A DNA stretch of 64,000 nucleotides from Herbihabitans rhizosphaerae (GCF_004216555.1 NZ_SGWQ01000008.1:1-64000), one strand, 5' to 3'. Shown: positions 1 through 10,515, counted from the first letter of the stretch. Numbers and translations: made by a program. Notes: generated from the sequence alone by a model not told the origin.

Positions 1-16
1 GGCCCCCCAGGGCCGA

Positions 17-31
17 GTCGGCGAAGCCGAC
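17..31. terminator. small GC hairpin downstream of the nuclease gene
   Basis: GTCGGC (17-22) and GCCGAC (26-31) form a 6-base stem around a GAA loop. It lies 70 bases past the stop of the minus-strand nuclease gene, so it could end that transcript. There is no T-run. The surrounding bases are also open in more than one frame, so this may instead be the end of a gene or repeat that continues outside the window. Confidence 0.25.
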
Positions 32-101
32 GCCGAAGGCGCCCTTGACTTGTGAGAATCGGCCCGCACAATACCGCGCCGCCGATCACCCCAAGAGTCG
101 C

Positions 102-1061
102 CTAACCCCAGACGATATCCTCAGGCCCCTCCAGCGGATCACGCAACGACGACGGAGCGAGTAACGGAGTAGCGGCGGACTGAATCACGTCGGAGAATCG
201 GAGATTGGTCCGCTCCTCGATCTCCCCAAGAGAAACCTGGAACACTCGAAACTCGTCAAGATCGAGCGTCTCCAGCGTGTTCAGATTTTGAGTCAGCAGA
301 AACGCCGTCGCGGTCAGTTTTCCGCCTTCGTTGAAGACGATCACCTTCCAGAAGTCTCGCGGCAGTTGCACGTTCCGGAACACCCGATCGTCGTCCCGGA
401 ACACCGGCCCGCCGATCACGCTCACCCGCAGATCGTCCACATCGACATCGGCGAACAACGCATCCTCGAGTCGCCCCCACAGCCCATTCCGCGCGCTCTG
501 GTTGAAGTCGTCCATCTGCGGCGTGATGTTGGTGTAGAAGAACGAATCCGTGTTCGCCGCCTTCGCCTCGGCGAGGGTGCCCCACAGTAGATCAGCCCGC
601 CGCGCGAGGTGCCCCCGGTCGAGCCGGTTGCCTTCGTACAGCTCGTTGCCGACCTGGAACTCGGCCGGCACACGCTTATCTTTGACGAACGGGATTTCCT
701 TGCGCGACAGCTTTCGCAAACCCCCGCCGTCGATGTTCCAGGCTACCCAGAACGCGAACCGTCGCGATTTGCTCAGCGCCAGGGAGAAGTGCGTGTAATC
801 GATCTTCTCCGAACCGTCGAGCTGAACCACGTCCGGCATGATCGTCGCCCCGAGCAGGGGCGGGTCGACCGTGCTGCCCAGGAACTCCGTGTCGAATCCA
901 GTACTCCCGCCGGCGGTGGCCCGGGGCCCCGCAGCGGCGTGGGCCTCGTCGCGCTCCCGAACCGTGAACCGAACCATCAGCTCCCGGGTCGGCGAACCGT
1001 CCTCCATCAACTCCCGTAGCGCCTTCAACAGTGTGTTGGCGTCCGTGGTCTCCGCGGTCAT
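102..1061 (-). CDS. DNA/RNA non-specific endonuclease (NUC1/Serratia-type)
   Basis: This 319-residue protein probably cleaves single- and double-stranded nucleic acid using one divalent metal. The central DRGHL motif (near residue 150) is the DRGH signature of the beta-beta-alpha-metal nuclease family, with His as general base. The following TNITPQ...FNQSARNGLW stretch supplies the Asn metal ligand and is also typical. I see no signal peptide, although most studied relatives are secreted, so it may act in the cytoplasm or leave by another route. A GGAGGGG ribosome binding site lies 5 bases before the ATG. It starts 22 bases after the PH-like membrane protein gene, so the two are probably one transcript. 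The substrate and biological role (defence, competition or scavenging) are not evident. Confidence 0.85.
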   Translation of the reverse strand: MTAETTDANTLLKALRELMEDGSPTRELMVRFTVRERDEAHAAAGPRATAGGSTGFDTEFLGSTVDPPLLGATIMPDVVQLDGSEKIDYTHFSLALSKSRRFAFWVAWNIDGGGLRKLSRKEIPFVKDKRVPAEFQVGNELYEGNRLDRGHLARRADLLWGTLAEAKAANTDSFFYTNITPQMDDFNQSARNGLWGRLEDALFADVDVDDLRVSVIGGPVFRDDDRVFRNVQLPRDFWKVIVFNEGGKLTATAFLLTQNLNTLETLDLDEFRVFQVSLGEIEERTNLRFSDVIQSAATPLLAPSSLRDPLEGPEDIVWG

Positions 1062-1083
1062 GGCACCCCTCCGAGCCTTGTCC

Positions 1084-1644
1084 TCAGTTATTCGAAGCGG
1101 TGCCGCGCTCTGTAGCGTTACTCCTCGCCAGAACCGCCTGGGCGGCGACGATCAGGTCCTGCACCCGGCGCGCGCCGTCGATCGCGTAGAGGACGGGGTG
1201 TTCGCGGTCGCCGCCTTCGCCGAACTGGACGGTGCCCCACCCCCGGCGGAGGCTCATGCTGGTCACGGGCGCGGGCAGACCACGCAGCAACTCCGTGGTC
1301 GTGTCCACGCTGTGCGCGTGCGTCGTGGTGACGATCAGCCGGCGGTCGGTGAGGACGTACTCGGTTCGCCGCAGTCTGCGGTGCCCGGACAGCAGTCCGA
1401 TCATCCCGAGGAATAAGCCGATGCTCGCGGTGACTATCGCGGCGAACAGCATGATCGGCTTCGCACCTGGCGGGTCTTCCACGATGTTCGGCGCGGTCGA
1501 GATCAAGATCGCCACAGCGGCCCAACCCACGAGGAAGAGCCCGAGCAGGACCAGGCGCCGGTCGGCCGTGTGTCGCCACACGGCATGGGGCCTGCCGGCC
1601 CACAGCAGTCGTTCGCCTCTGCTGAGCGTCACGTGATTCGTCAT
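1084..1644 (-). CDS. membrane protein with bacterial PH-like domain
   Basis: The 186-residue protein has a short N-terminal segment with the GERLLWAGRP motif seen in proteins with bacterial PH domains. Two transmembrane helices follow (about residues 30-50 and 62-85), then a cytoplasmic domain containing YVLTDRRLIV, the hallmark strand of the bPH2/YdbT-like fold. Such domains are thought to act as membrane-associated scaffolds; no enzymatic residues are visible. It is first in a probable two-gene transcript with the nuclease. The start has an AGGGG ribosome binding site, and a CRP-like palindrome sits 17 bases upstream. The function in this organism is unknown. Confidence 0.65.
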   Translation of the reverse strand: MTNHVTLSRGERLLWAGRPHAVWRHTADRRLVLLGLFLVGWAAVAILISTAPNIVEDPPGAKPIMLFAAIVTASIGLFLGMIGLLSGHRRLRRTEYVLTDRRLIVTTTHAHSVDTTTELLRGLPAPVTSMSLRRGWGTVQFGEGGDREHPVLYAIDGARRVQDLIVAAQAVLARSNATERGTASNN

Positions 1645-1660
1645 CGAAACCCCTAATTTA

Positions 1661-1676
1661 CGTGATGTCGGTCACA
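1661..1676 (-). promoter_or_regulatory. candidate CRP/GlxR-type operator
   Basis: CGTGA-TGTCGG-TCACA matches the CRP-family consensus TGTGA-N6-TCACA at 9 of 10 arm positions. It lies just upstream of the PH-domain membrane protein start. So close to the start it would more likely repress than activate, unless the transcript is very short. This is a sequence match only. Confidence 0.4.
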
Positions 1677-1695
1677 TGGGGCGCGATGTTACGAG

Positions 1696-2322
1696 TCAGC
1701 CGAGGGCGGCCCGCAGCCGGGCGGCGCGCTCGTCCGGGTGCTGGCGGGGGCAACTGGCGCACTTGGCCGTGCCGGGGGAGCGGTACACCAGGCAGCACGA
1801 GTTCCGCCGGACCACGTGCGTGCCGCCGACCTCGACGTAGCGCGGCCGGGGCAACTCCGGCCCGATGGCCAGGGCCAGCGGCTCGGCCAGGTCACGCCGA
1901 TCAGCCCACAACAGGCGGTTGCCGAGCGAGTCGGAGGCGATCGCCCACAGCGCCCGCGTGTGCGCGCCCGACGCGGCCACCACGGCGTCGATCGAGTCGC
2001 GCAGCGAGTCCGCGATCGCCGGCCCGAGTTTCGCGTGGTCGTCGGGGCACACCGAGTCCGATCGCGCGTCGAGCACGCGGCCGTCCGGGTGCAGGTACAG
2101 CGTGGTGGCCGCGAGGCCCGGGTCGGCGGCCGAATCACCCTGCCCCAAAGACGAGATCACCGGACCGAGCAGCACCGAACTGGCCGAGTACCACCAGAGC
2201 ACCCCGAGCGCGTCCCGCTGGGCGAACCGGTACCGGCGCCGCGCCGCGTCGAGTTGGGCGTCCAGCCACGACGCGTCGGTGATCGCCACGGCTGGCACCG
2301 GCCGAAGGTGCTGGTTGGTCAC
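1696..2322 (-). CDS. (2Fe-2S)-binding protein, FhuF-like ferric-siderophore reductase family
   Basis: The C-terminus carries C-C-x10-C-x2-C (SCCLVYRSPGTAKCASC), the unusual cysteine set that binds the [2Fe-2S] cluster in FhuF ferric-siderophore reductases. The preceding region is an otherwise weakly conserved alpha/beta FhuF-type domain. The likely role is reductive release of iron from imported ferric siderophores in the cytoplasm, although no transport gene is adjacent. I chose the GTG at 2322 (208 residues), because the upstream in-frame extension to 2475 is rich in Arg and would run into the amtB promoter region. It is divergent from amtB. Confidence 0.7.
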   Translation of the reverse strand: MTNQHLRPVPAVAITDASWLDAQLDAARRRYRFAQRDALGVLWWYSASSVLLGPVISSLGQGDSAADPGLAATTLYLHPDGRVLDARSDSVCPDDHAKLGPAIADSLRDSIDAVVAASGAHTRALWAIASDSLGNRLLWADRRDLAEPLALAIGPELPRPRYVEVGGTHVVRRNSCCLVYRSPGTAKCASCPRQHPDERAARLRAALG

Positions 2323-2368
2323 TCTGACATGGTCCCATTCCACCCATCGGGTGATCCGTGAGCAGTAT

Positions 2369-2416
2369 GAAACGCGGGTGTAACACAGGTGTCCGGATCG
2401 TTCACGCCGGTGAAAC
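2369..2416 (+). promoter_or_regulatory. candidate GlnR operator array upstream of amtB
   Basis: GAAAC (2369-2373), 6 bases, GTAAC (2380-2384), then TTCAC (2401-2405), 6 bases, GAAAC (2412-2416). These match the GTnAC-n6-GAAAC half-site pattern of actinobacterial GlnR on a spacing of about 11 bases; the element at 2391-2395 is degenerate. amtB-glnK-glnD is a known GlnR target in Streptomyces and mycobacteria. The placement, 84-131 bases before the chosen start, suits activation under nitrogen limitation. Confidence 0.5.
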
Positions 2417-2499
2417 CTGGCACGCGATCCCGCGAAACAGCGCCTGTCGATGCTGCTGGCCAACGAGAACAACAAGGCCTGCGTATCGAGGAGGCAAGT

Positions 2500-4181
<1,682 letters not shown>

Positions 4182-4190
4182 AGGCACCCC

Positions 4191-6575
4191 GTGTCCGACA
4201 ACCAGGGGGAAGACAGAGTGGACGCCACGTCGGCGGTCGAAGCAACGACCGCCGACGTGGCGCTGGCCCGGGATCGCTTGCTGGGCAACGGTTCCGGGCG
4301 CTCGAAACTGCCCGCTCCGGTACTGCGCGAGGCGCTCGCGGACCTGTACGAGTTCTGGCTGACCGTCCACGCTGGACAGTCCGGTGTGGACGGTCGGGCC
4401 GGGGTGGCGCTGCTCGCCGTCGGCGGGCTGGGGCGGCGCGAGCTGGTGCCGTACTCCGATCTGGATCTCGTACTCGTGCACGACGGCCGGTCCGACGTGA
4501 GGGAGATCGCCGAGCGGCTGTGGTACCCGCTCTGGAACTCCGGCGTGGGCCTGGACCACTCGGTGCGCACGGTCGGCGAGGCGCTCCAGGTGGCCAGAAC
4601 CGATCTGCGCACGGCGATGGGCCTGCTCGACGCGCGGCACGTGGCCGGCGACGCGACGGTCACCGAGCGGCTGGCGACCTCGGCGCGCGCCCAGTGGCGA
4701 ACCGGTGTCCGGGACCGGGTGGACGACCTGGTCGAGTCGGCGTGGCAGCGCTGGCGGCGGGCCGGCGAGGTGGCGCACTGGGTGCAGCCGGATCTCAAGC
4801 ACGGCCGGGGCGGGCTGCGCGACCTGGCGATCGTGCAGGCGCTGGCGCTCGCCCAGCTCGTGGACCGGCCGGCCGACGACGTGACGCAGGCGCACGCGCT
4901 GCTGCTGGACGCCCGCACCGAGCTGCGCAGGCTGGCCGGCCGGGCGCGCGACGTGCTGCGCCCGCAGGACGGCGACGAGGTGGCCGCCGCACTCGGCATG
5001 ACCGACCGGTTCGTGCTCGCGCGGGCGCTGTCCGGGGCGGGACGGGCGGTCGGGTACGCGGTGGACGTGGCGTTCCGCGCGGCACGGCCGGCGACCGGGC
5101 GGCGGGTCCTCGGTGTGTTGCGCCGCGGTCCGGAACGGCGTGGGCTCGCCGACGGGGTGGTGCTGCACGGAGCCGAGGTGGCCCTCGCGCGCGACGTGTC
5201 ACCCGAACGAGACCCCGCGTTGCTCCTTCGAGTGGCCGCGGTCGCCGCGCGCGGCAAACACCCGATCGCGCAGGGCACGCTCAGCCGGCTCGCCGACAGC
5301 GCACCCGAGCCGCGCTCACCGTGGCCGGCCTCCGCGCGCCAGGAGCTGATCTCACTGCTGGGCGCCGGTGACGGCCTGGTCGACATCGTGGAGGCGTTGG
5401 ACCGCACCGGACTGTGGGCGCGCCTGTTCCCCGAGTGGGGCGCCGTGCGCGACCTGCCGCCGCGCGACGCCGCGCACATGTGGACGGTCGACCGGCACCT
5501 CGTGCAGGCCACCGCGCACGCGGCGGGTCTGGTCACCTCGGTGTCCCGGCCGGACCTGCTGCTCGTCGGAACCCTGTTGCACGACATCGGAAAGGGGCGC
5601 GACGCCGACCACTCCGAGGTCGGCGCGAAGCTCGCCCGCCAGGTGGCCGGCCGGCTCGGACTGTCCACATCGGACGTCGAGACGGTGTCCGCGATGGTGC
5701 GGCACCACCTGCTGCTGCCGCACACCGCGACCCGCCGCGACGTCACCGACGAGGCCACCGTGTCCCGCGTGGCGGAGACGCTGAACGGCGATCCGGTGCT
5801 GCTGGAGTTGCTCGCCGCGCTCACCGAGGCCGACTCGCGGGCGACCGGCCCCGGCGTGTGGACCGACTGGAAGGCCACCCTGGTCGCGGAGCTGGTCGCC
5901 GCGTGCCGGACCGCGATGGCCGGCAAGCGCCCACCCGGCCCGGACCCGCTGGACGACAAGCAGCGCGCCCGCGCGGAGACCGTCGCCGCGTCGGGGAAGC
6001 CGGACATCGTGCTGGAGCCGGAGAGCACCCCGGGCACGTCGCTGGCCACCGTCACGGCGATGGCGATCGACCGGCCGGGCCTGCTGTCCCGGGCGGCCGG
6101 CGTGCTCGCGCTGAACTCCCTGGAGGTGCACGCGGCGACCGTCTGGACGCACGGATCCGTTGGGGTGCAACAGTTCCACGTGTCTCCGAGGTTCGGGTCG
6201 CTGCCCGACGCGACCCTGCTGCGCGAGCAGTTCACCCGTGCGGTGACCGGGTCGCTGCCGCTCGGCGAGAAGCTGGCGGCCAAGGAGCGCGACTACGCCG
6301 GGGTGGCCCAGGACGGGCCGCCGCCGAAGGTGCTGTGGTTCGACGGCGAGGCCGGCTCGGGTGACGTGGTGCTCGAACTGCGCGCGGCCGACCGGATCGG
6401 CCTGCTGCACCGGGTCGCCGAGGCGCTCGAAGCAGCGGGGGTGGGCGTGCACTGGGCCCGCGTGTCCACGGTCGGTGCGACGGTCGTGGACTCGTTCGCC
6501 CTCGTGTCCGCGACCAGCGGTGATCTCGGTTGGCGGCAGAAGATCGAGCGGGCGGTACTCATGGCCGTCGGCTGA
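4191..6575 (+). CDS. glnD: [protein-PII] nucleotidyltransferase / removing enzyme
   Basis: GlnD modifies and demodifies Tyr51 of GlnK according to nitrogen status. The 794 residues run as follows: nucleotidyltransferase domain with GGLGRRELVPYSDLDLVLVHD-type motif (about 80-105), linker helical domain, HD hydrolase domain with LLHDIGKGRDADHS (about 460-475), then two ACT domains (about 615-690 and 725-790) that bind glutamine. The starts at 4191 (GTG) and 4219 (GTG, after a GGGGGAAG-like sequence) are both possible; the longer one is given. It is the last gene of the nitrogen operon. Confidence 0.93.
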   Translation: MSDNQGEDRVDATSAVEATTADVALARDRLLGNGSGRSKLPAPVLREALADLYEFWLTVHAGQSGVDGRAGVALLAVGGLGRRELVPYSDLDLVLVHDGRSDVREIAERLWYPLWNSGVGLDHSVRTVGEALQVARTDLRTAMGLLDARHVAGDATVTERLATSARAQWRTGVRDRVDDLVESAWQRWRRAGEVAHWVQPDLKHGRGGLRDLAIVQALALAQLVDRPADDVTQAHALLLDARTELRRLAGRARDVLRPQDGDEVAAALGMTDRFVLARALSGAGRAVGYAVDVAFRAARPATGRRVLGVLRRGPERRGLADGVVLHGAEVALARDVSPERDPALLLRVAAVAARGKHPIAQGTLSRLADSAPEPRSPWPASARQELISLLGAGDGLVDIVEALDRTGLWARLFPEWGAVRDLPPRDAAHMWTVDRHLVQATAHAAGLVTSVSRPDLLLVGTLLHDIGKGRDADHSEVGAKLARQVAGRLGLSTSDVETVSAMVRHHLLLPHTATRRDVTDEATVSRVAETLNGDPVLLELLAALTEADSRATGPGVWTDWKATLVAELVAACRTAMAGKRPPGPDPLDDKQRARAETVAASGKPDIVLEPESTPGTSLATVTAMAIDRPGLLSRAAGVLALNSLEVHAATVWTHGSVGVQQFHVSPRFGSLPDATLLREQFTRAVTGSLPLGEKLAAKERDYAGVAQDGPPPKVLWFDGEAGSGDVVLELRAADRIGLLHRVAEALEAAGVGVHWARVSTVGATVVDSFALVSATSGDLGWRQKIERAVLMAVG

Positions 6576-6889
6576 TCGACTCAGTCGCGGTTGAGTAGGA
6601 ATACGCAGCCGTACTCGGGGGCGATCACGCTGCCGGAGGCACCCCCCTTCCGGGCAATCTTGGTGTTGTCACGCAGAACGGAACACCGAACCGGAATCAA
6701 GGGGGAGCCGCCCGCGACTGGGGGTCGGGCGGCCCGACATTCGGAGAGGTGAACCGGCCGGCGTGTGCCAGTCGCCCCCGGAAGGGCCCGTACGAGGGGT
6801 CGGGTCCTTCCGGGTGGCCCCGGAGTCCACTCCGATGTACGGCTACTCTCGTTAGAGACTGTCTACCTGCTACGTGGAGTGCGACACCT
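6576..6889. other. intergenic region between glnD and ffh
   Basis: This is 314 bases without a convincing gene. It holds a strong hairpin (6777-6814). On the minus strand, 6581-6700 can encode 39 residues from a TTG start, ending ASGSVIAPEYGCVFLLNRD. The peptide looks protein-like, but it has no ribosome binding site and uses codons unlike its neighbours, so I do not call it a gene. The ffh promoter must lie in the last 80 bases; I could not pick a single convincing -10. Confidence 0.4.
6777..6814. terminator. 14-base-pair hairpin between glnD and ffh
   Basis: CCCGGAAGG (6777-6785) pairs perfectly with CCTTCCGGG (6806-6814). The stem continues inwards through a G-T pair and CCCG/CGGG, leaving a 10-base loop. 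It sits about 200 bases after the glnD stop and 76 before ffh. There is no U-tract, as is common for actinobacterial terminators. It could instead be an ffh leader structure. Confidence 0.45.
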
Positions 6890-8434
6890 GTGTTCGACAC
6901 CCTCTCCGACCGGCTCACCTCGGTTCTCTCCAACCTGCGCAGCAAGGGCCGGCTGTCCGACGCCGACATCGACGCGACCGCGCGCGAGATCAGGATCGCG
7001 CTGCTGGAGGCCGACGTCGCGCTGCCTGTCGTGCGGGCCTTCATCGCCAAGGTCAAGGAGCGGGCCAAGGGCGCGGAGGTGTCCGCCGCGCTCAACCCGG
7101 CGCAGCAGGTCGTCAAGATCGTCAACGAGGAACTGGTCGCGATCCTCGGCGGCGAGACGCGCCGGCTCAACATGGCGAAGACGCCGCCCACCGTGATCAT
7201 GCTCGCCGGTCTGCAGGGTTCCGGTAAGACCACACTGGCCGGCAAGCTCGCGCGTTGGCTCAAGGGACAGGGCCACACCCCGCTGCTCGTGGCGTGCGAC
7301 CTGCAGCGGCCCAACGCGGTGACCCAGCTCCAGGTGGTCGGCGAGCGCGCCGGCGTGCCGGTGTTCGCGCCGGAGCCCGGCAACGGTGTGGGTGACCCGA
7401 TCTCGGTCGCGCGGCGGGGCATCGACGAGGCCAAGCACGCCCAGCACGACGTGATGATCGTGGACACCGCCGGCCGGCTCGGTGTCGACGAGGAGCTGAT
7501 GAAGCAGGCCGCCGACATCCGCGACGCGGTCACGCCCGACGAGACCTTGTTCGTCGTGGACGCGATGATCGGTCAGGACGCGGTCACCACCGCCGAGGCG
7601 TTCCGTGACGGCGTCGGGTTCACCGGCGTGGTGCTCACCAAGCTGGACGGTGACGCGCGCGGTGGCGCCGCGCTGTCGGTGCGCGAGGTCACCGGTCAGC
7701 CGATCCTGTTCGCCTCCAACGGCGAGAAGCTCGAGGACTTCGACGCGTTCCACCCGGACCGCATGGCCAGCCGCATCCTCGGCATGGGCGACGTGCTCAC
7801 CCTGATCGAGCAGGCCGAGCAGCACTTCGACCAGGATCAGGCCGAGGCCGCCGCCGCGAAGATCGGCACCGGCGAGCTGACCCTGGAGGACTTCCTCGAG
7901 CAGATGCTGGCCGTGCGCAAGATGGGCCCGATCGCGAACCTCCTCGGCATGCTGCCCGGCGCCGGTCAGATGAAGGACCAGCTCTCCCAGGTCGACGACA
8001 AGCAGTTGGACCGGCTGCAGGCGATCATCCGAGGCATGACGCCGGCCGAGCGGTCCAACCCGAAGATCATCGACGGGTCCCGCCGCAAGCGCATCGCCAA
8101 CGGTTCGGGTGTGGCCGTGCGCGAGGTCAACGACCTGGTGAACCGGTTCTACGAGGCCCGCAAGATGATGAAGCAGATGGCCGGCCGGTTCGGGTTCGGC
8201 GGCGGTGGTGGCGGGTCGAGCAAGGGCAGGAAGGGAAAGAAGGGCAAGAAGGGCAAGGGGCGCGGCCCGACGCAGCCGAAGGTGCGCGGCGGCATGCCGG
8301 GTCTCCCCGGCGGAATGCCGGGCGGGATGCCCCCGGGTATGCCGGACCTGTCGAACATGCCGCAGGGGCTCAACGAGCTGCCGCCCGGATTCGACCCGTC
8401 CAAACTCAACTTCAAGAAGAAGCCGCCTGCGTGA
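6890..8434 (+). CDS. ffh: signal recognition particle protein (SRP54)
   Basis: Ffh binds SRP RNA and signal sequences and delivers ribosomes to FtsY. The 514 residues comprise an N domain, a GTPase domain with GLQGSGKTTLAGKLA (P-loop), DTAGRL and TKLDGD, then a methionine-rich M domain ending in a Gly/Lys/Met-Pro-rich tail typical of actinobacteria. The GTG at 6890 (FDTLSDRL...) matches the family N-terminus; the open frame upstream is not homologous. The stop overlaps the next gene by 4 bases (GTGA). Confidence 0.96.
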   Translation: MFDTLSDRLTSVLSNLRSKGRLSDADIDATAREIRIALLEADVALPVVRAFIAKVKERAKGAEVSAALNPAQQVVKIVNEELVAILGGETRRLNMAKTPPTVIMLAGLQGSGKTTLAGKLARWLKGQGHTPLLVACDLQRPNAVTQLQVVGERAGVPVFAPEPGNGVGDPISVARRGIDEAKHAQHDVMIVDTAGRLGVDEELMKQAADIRDAVTPDETLFVVDAMIGQDAVTTAEAFRDGVGFTGVVLTKLDGDARGGAALSVREVTGQPILFASNGEKLEDFDAFHPDRMASRILGMGDVLTLIEQAEQHFDQDQAEAAAAKIGTGELTLEDFLEQMLAVRKMGPIANLLGMLPGAGQMKDQLSQVDDKQLDRLQAIIRGMTPAERSNPKIIDGSRRKRIANGSGVAVREVNDLVNRFYEARKMMKQMAGRFGFGGGGGGSSKGRKGKKGKKGKGRGPTQPKVRGGMPGLPGGMPGGMPPGMPDLSNMPQGLNELPPGFDPSKLNFKKKPPA

Positions 8435-9426
8435 TCATCAGAGGTGTCGCGATCGCGGCGCTGGCTGTGGTGTCGCTGACCGCCTGCACGCGCGGCGAGG
8501 GTGAGGTGGCCGACCTCCGCAAGACCATGGAGGACGCGGCGGCCAAGGCACCGCTGCCGGACGGTGTGCGCCTCGACCCGGCGAGCGCGCGGTTCGACAA
8601 GGGCTGCTCGGGGCTCGCCGAGTGTGGCGACGGCGATCCGACCGATGCCAGCTACGAGGCTGACCTGACGCTGTCAGACAGCGTGCCGGCCAAGTGGTGC
8701 GAGGCCATCACGGTTCCGTTGCGCGCCAAGGGTTTTCGGCTCGTGTCACCGTTCGGTGGCGGTCGGCCGAGCACGATGGACAAGCTGTTCCGGCTGCCAT
8801 CGGATTCCGTGCGGTGGGCCGAGGTGGACGAGAAGGTCTGCGCCACCGGTGGCGTCTCGACCATGTTCGTGGTCAACGCCGACGGCGGCTCGCCGGTGCC
8901 GGGCGGCTACCTGAGCGTGTGGATCCCGGCCAAGCCGGGCGGTTCGGCCAGCCGCCCGAGGTACGAGATCACCACACCGATCGACGGCGACAAGTCGATC
9001 AAGAAGCTGCCGGTGAACGGTCCGCCGCTGACCCGCTCGGAACTGGCTCACCTGCGCCGCGTGCTCGACCAGCGCGTGGTGCTGGTGGCCAACCCGCCGC
9101 AGGACGGCGTCGGTGCGTCGCTGTACTTCGGCCGAGGGCGTGCCCGGTTCGAGCTGACGGGCGGAACGGCCGTGCGCCTCTGGGTGCGCTGCGTCCCGGG
9201 GGACAACGCGCTGGTCCGCGCGTACCAGGAGCGGTCAACCGCAGGCGAGAAGCCGAGGGAGGAGCAGCGCACCGTCCCGTGCACCGGCGACGCCGCCGAG
9301 GTGACCATGCCGCCGGTCGGTTCGCCGGTCGAGGTGTTCGCCGGCGTGTACGAGACGCTGCCGGCGCCCGGTGCGTCGCCGAAGCTGACCAGCCGCCCGT
9401 ATACCGTCGAGGTCGCGCCGGTTTGA
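8431..9426 (+). CDS. putative lipoprotein of unknown function
   Basis: The 331-residue product begins with a short charged segment, a hydrophobic core and the lipobox SLTAC, with Cys19 as the lipidation site, so it should be anchored on the outer face of the membrane. The rest is a soluble extracytoplasmic domain with several cysteines (KGCSGLAECGDGD, KWCEA, EKVCATG, RCVPGD, TVPCTGD) that could form disulfides. I do not recognise the family. Its GTGA overlap with ffh suggests co-translation, though no functional link to SRP is apparent. Confidence 0.6.
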   Translation: MIIRGVAIAALAVVSLTACTRGEGEVADLRKTMEDAAAKAPLPDGVRLDPASARFDKGCSGLAECGDGDPTDASYEADLTLSDSVPAKWCEAITVPLRAKGFRLVSPFGGGRPSTMDKLFRLPSDSVRWAEVDEKVCATGGVSTMFVVNADGGSPVPGGYLSVWIPAKPGGSASRPRYEITTPIDGDKSIKKLPVNGPPLTRSELAHLRRVLDQRVVLVANPPQDGVGASLYFGRGRARFELTGGTAVRLWVRCVPGDNALVRAYQERSTAGEKPREEQRTVPCTGDAAEVTMPPVGSPVEVFAGVYETLPAPGASPKLTSRPYTVEVAPV

Positions 9427-9447
9427 TCAGCGAGAGGTGGTGACCGC

Positions 9448-10515
9448 ATGCCCGCGCTGCACGTGCGAGGTGTCGTGCTCCCCGAGGGCGTCGAGCGGGA
9501 CCTGTGGATCGTCAACGGGCGGGTGCGCACCGAACCGGTCGCCGGCGCGGAGTCCATTGTGGACGGTGGCTTCGTGGTGCCCGGACTGGTCGACGCGCAC
9601 TGCCACGTCGGCATTCTGGCCGACGACGTCGAGCAGGCCGCCGAGCAGGCGCGCACCGACCGCGACGCAGGCGCGCTGCTGCTGCGCGACTGCGGTTCGC
9701 CGATCGACACCCGGCCGCTGCAGGAGCGTCTCGACCTGCCCCGGATCATCCGCGCGGGGCGGCACATCGCCCGCCCGAAGCGCTACATCCCGTACCTCGG
9801 CGTGGATCTCGAGGACCAGGAGACGCTCCCCGCCGCGGTCGCCGAGCAGGCCGCGTACGGCGACGGCTGGGTGAAGCTGGTCGGCGACTGGATCGACCGA
9901 GGCACCGGCGACCTCGCTCCACTGTGGACGGACGAGATCCTGGTCGACGCGATCAAGGTCGCGCACGACGCCGGCGCGCGGGTCACCGCGCACGTGTTCG
10001 GCGAGGACGCGCTGCCCGGGCTGATCAACGCCGGGATCGACTGCGTCGAGCACGGCACCGGCCTGCGCGAGGACACGATCGATGAGATGGCCCGCCGCGG
10101 CACCGCGCTGGTGCCCACGCTGATCAATATCGAGCTGTTTCCCGGTATCGCGGACCAGGCCGTCAGGTACCCCGCCTACGCGGCGCACATGCGCGATCTG
10201 CACGCGGGGGTCAACGGCATGGTGTCCGCCGCGGTGGAGGCGGGTATCCCGGTGTACGCGGGCACCGACGCCGGCGGCGGCATCAGGCACGGCCGGATCG
10301 TGGACGAGATCGTGGCGCTGCACCAGGCCGGCATGAGCACCGAACAGGCGCTCGGCTCGGCGTCCTGGAACGCGCGCCGCTGGCTCGGCTACTCGGCGCT
10401 GGACGAGGGCTCGCCGGCCGATCTGGTCGCCTACGACGCCGACCCGCGGGACGACCTCGAGGCGCTGCGCGATCCCGTGTTGATCATGCTCCGTGGCCGC
10501 GTGATCACACGTTGA
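9448..10515 (+). CDS. amidohydrolase-superfamily metal-dependent hydrolase
   Basis: This 355-residue TIM-barrel hydrolase belongs to the imidazolonepropionase/prolidase-like branch. The metal ligands are visible in order: DAHCHVG (the HxH motif), VKLVGDW (a Lys usually carboxylated), TAHVFG, CVEHGTGL, and AGTDAGGG (catalytic Asp). A small beta-sandwich is built from the two ends (LWIVNGRVRT and SPADLVAYDADP). It starts 21 bases after the lipoprotein gene with GAGAGGTGG upstream. The substrate is not predictable from sequence; these enzymes hydrolyse cyclic amides or peptide-like bonds. Confidence 0.85.
   Translation: MPALHVRGVVLPEGVERDLWIVNGRVRTEPVAGAESIVDGGFVVPGLVDAHCHVGILADDVEQAAEQARTDRDAGALLLRDCGSPIDTRPLQERLDLPRIIRAGRHIARPKRYIPYLGVDLEDQETLPAAVAEQAAYGDGWVKLVGDWIDRGTGDLAPLWTDEILVDAIKVAHDAGARVTAHVFGEDALPGLINAGIDCVEHGTGLREDTIDEMARRGTALVPTLINIELFPGIADQAVRYPAYAAHMRDLHAGVNGMVSAAVEAGIPVYAGTDAGGGIRHGRIVDEIVALHQAGMSTEQALGSASWNARRWLGYSALDEGSPADLVAYDADPRDDLEALRDPVLIMLRGRVITR

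Noticed and set aside
1-101. Possible gene end at the left edge of the window
   Set aside because: Two frames stay open over a few codons, but there is no start, no recognisable motif and too little sequence to judge.
6777-6814. Hairpin as an SRP RNA gene next to ffh
   Set aside because: The GGAAGG in the stem recalls the SRP RNA tetraloop region, but here it is base-paired in a 14-base-pair stem and the conserved SRP RNA internal loops are missing.
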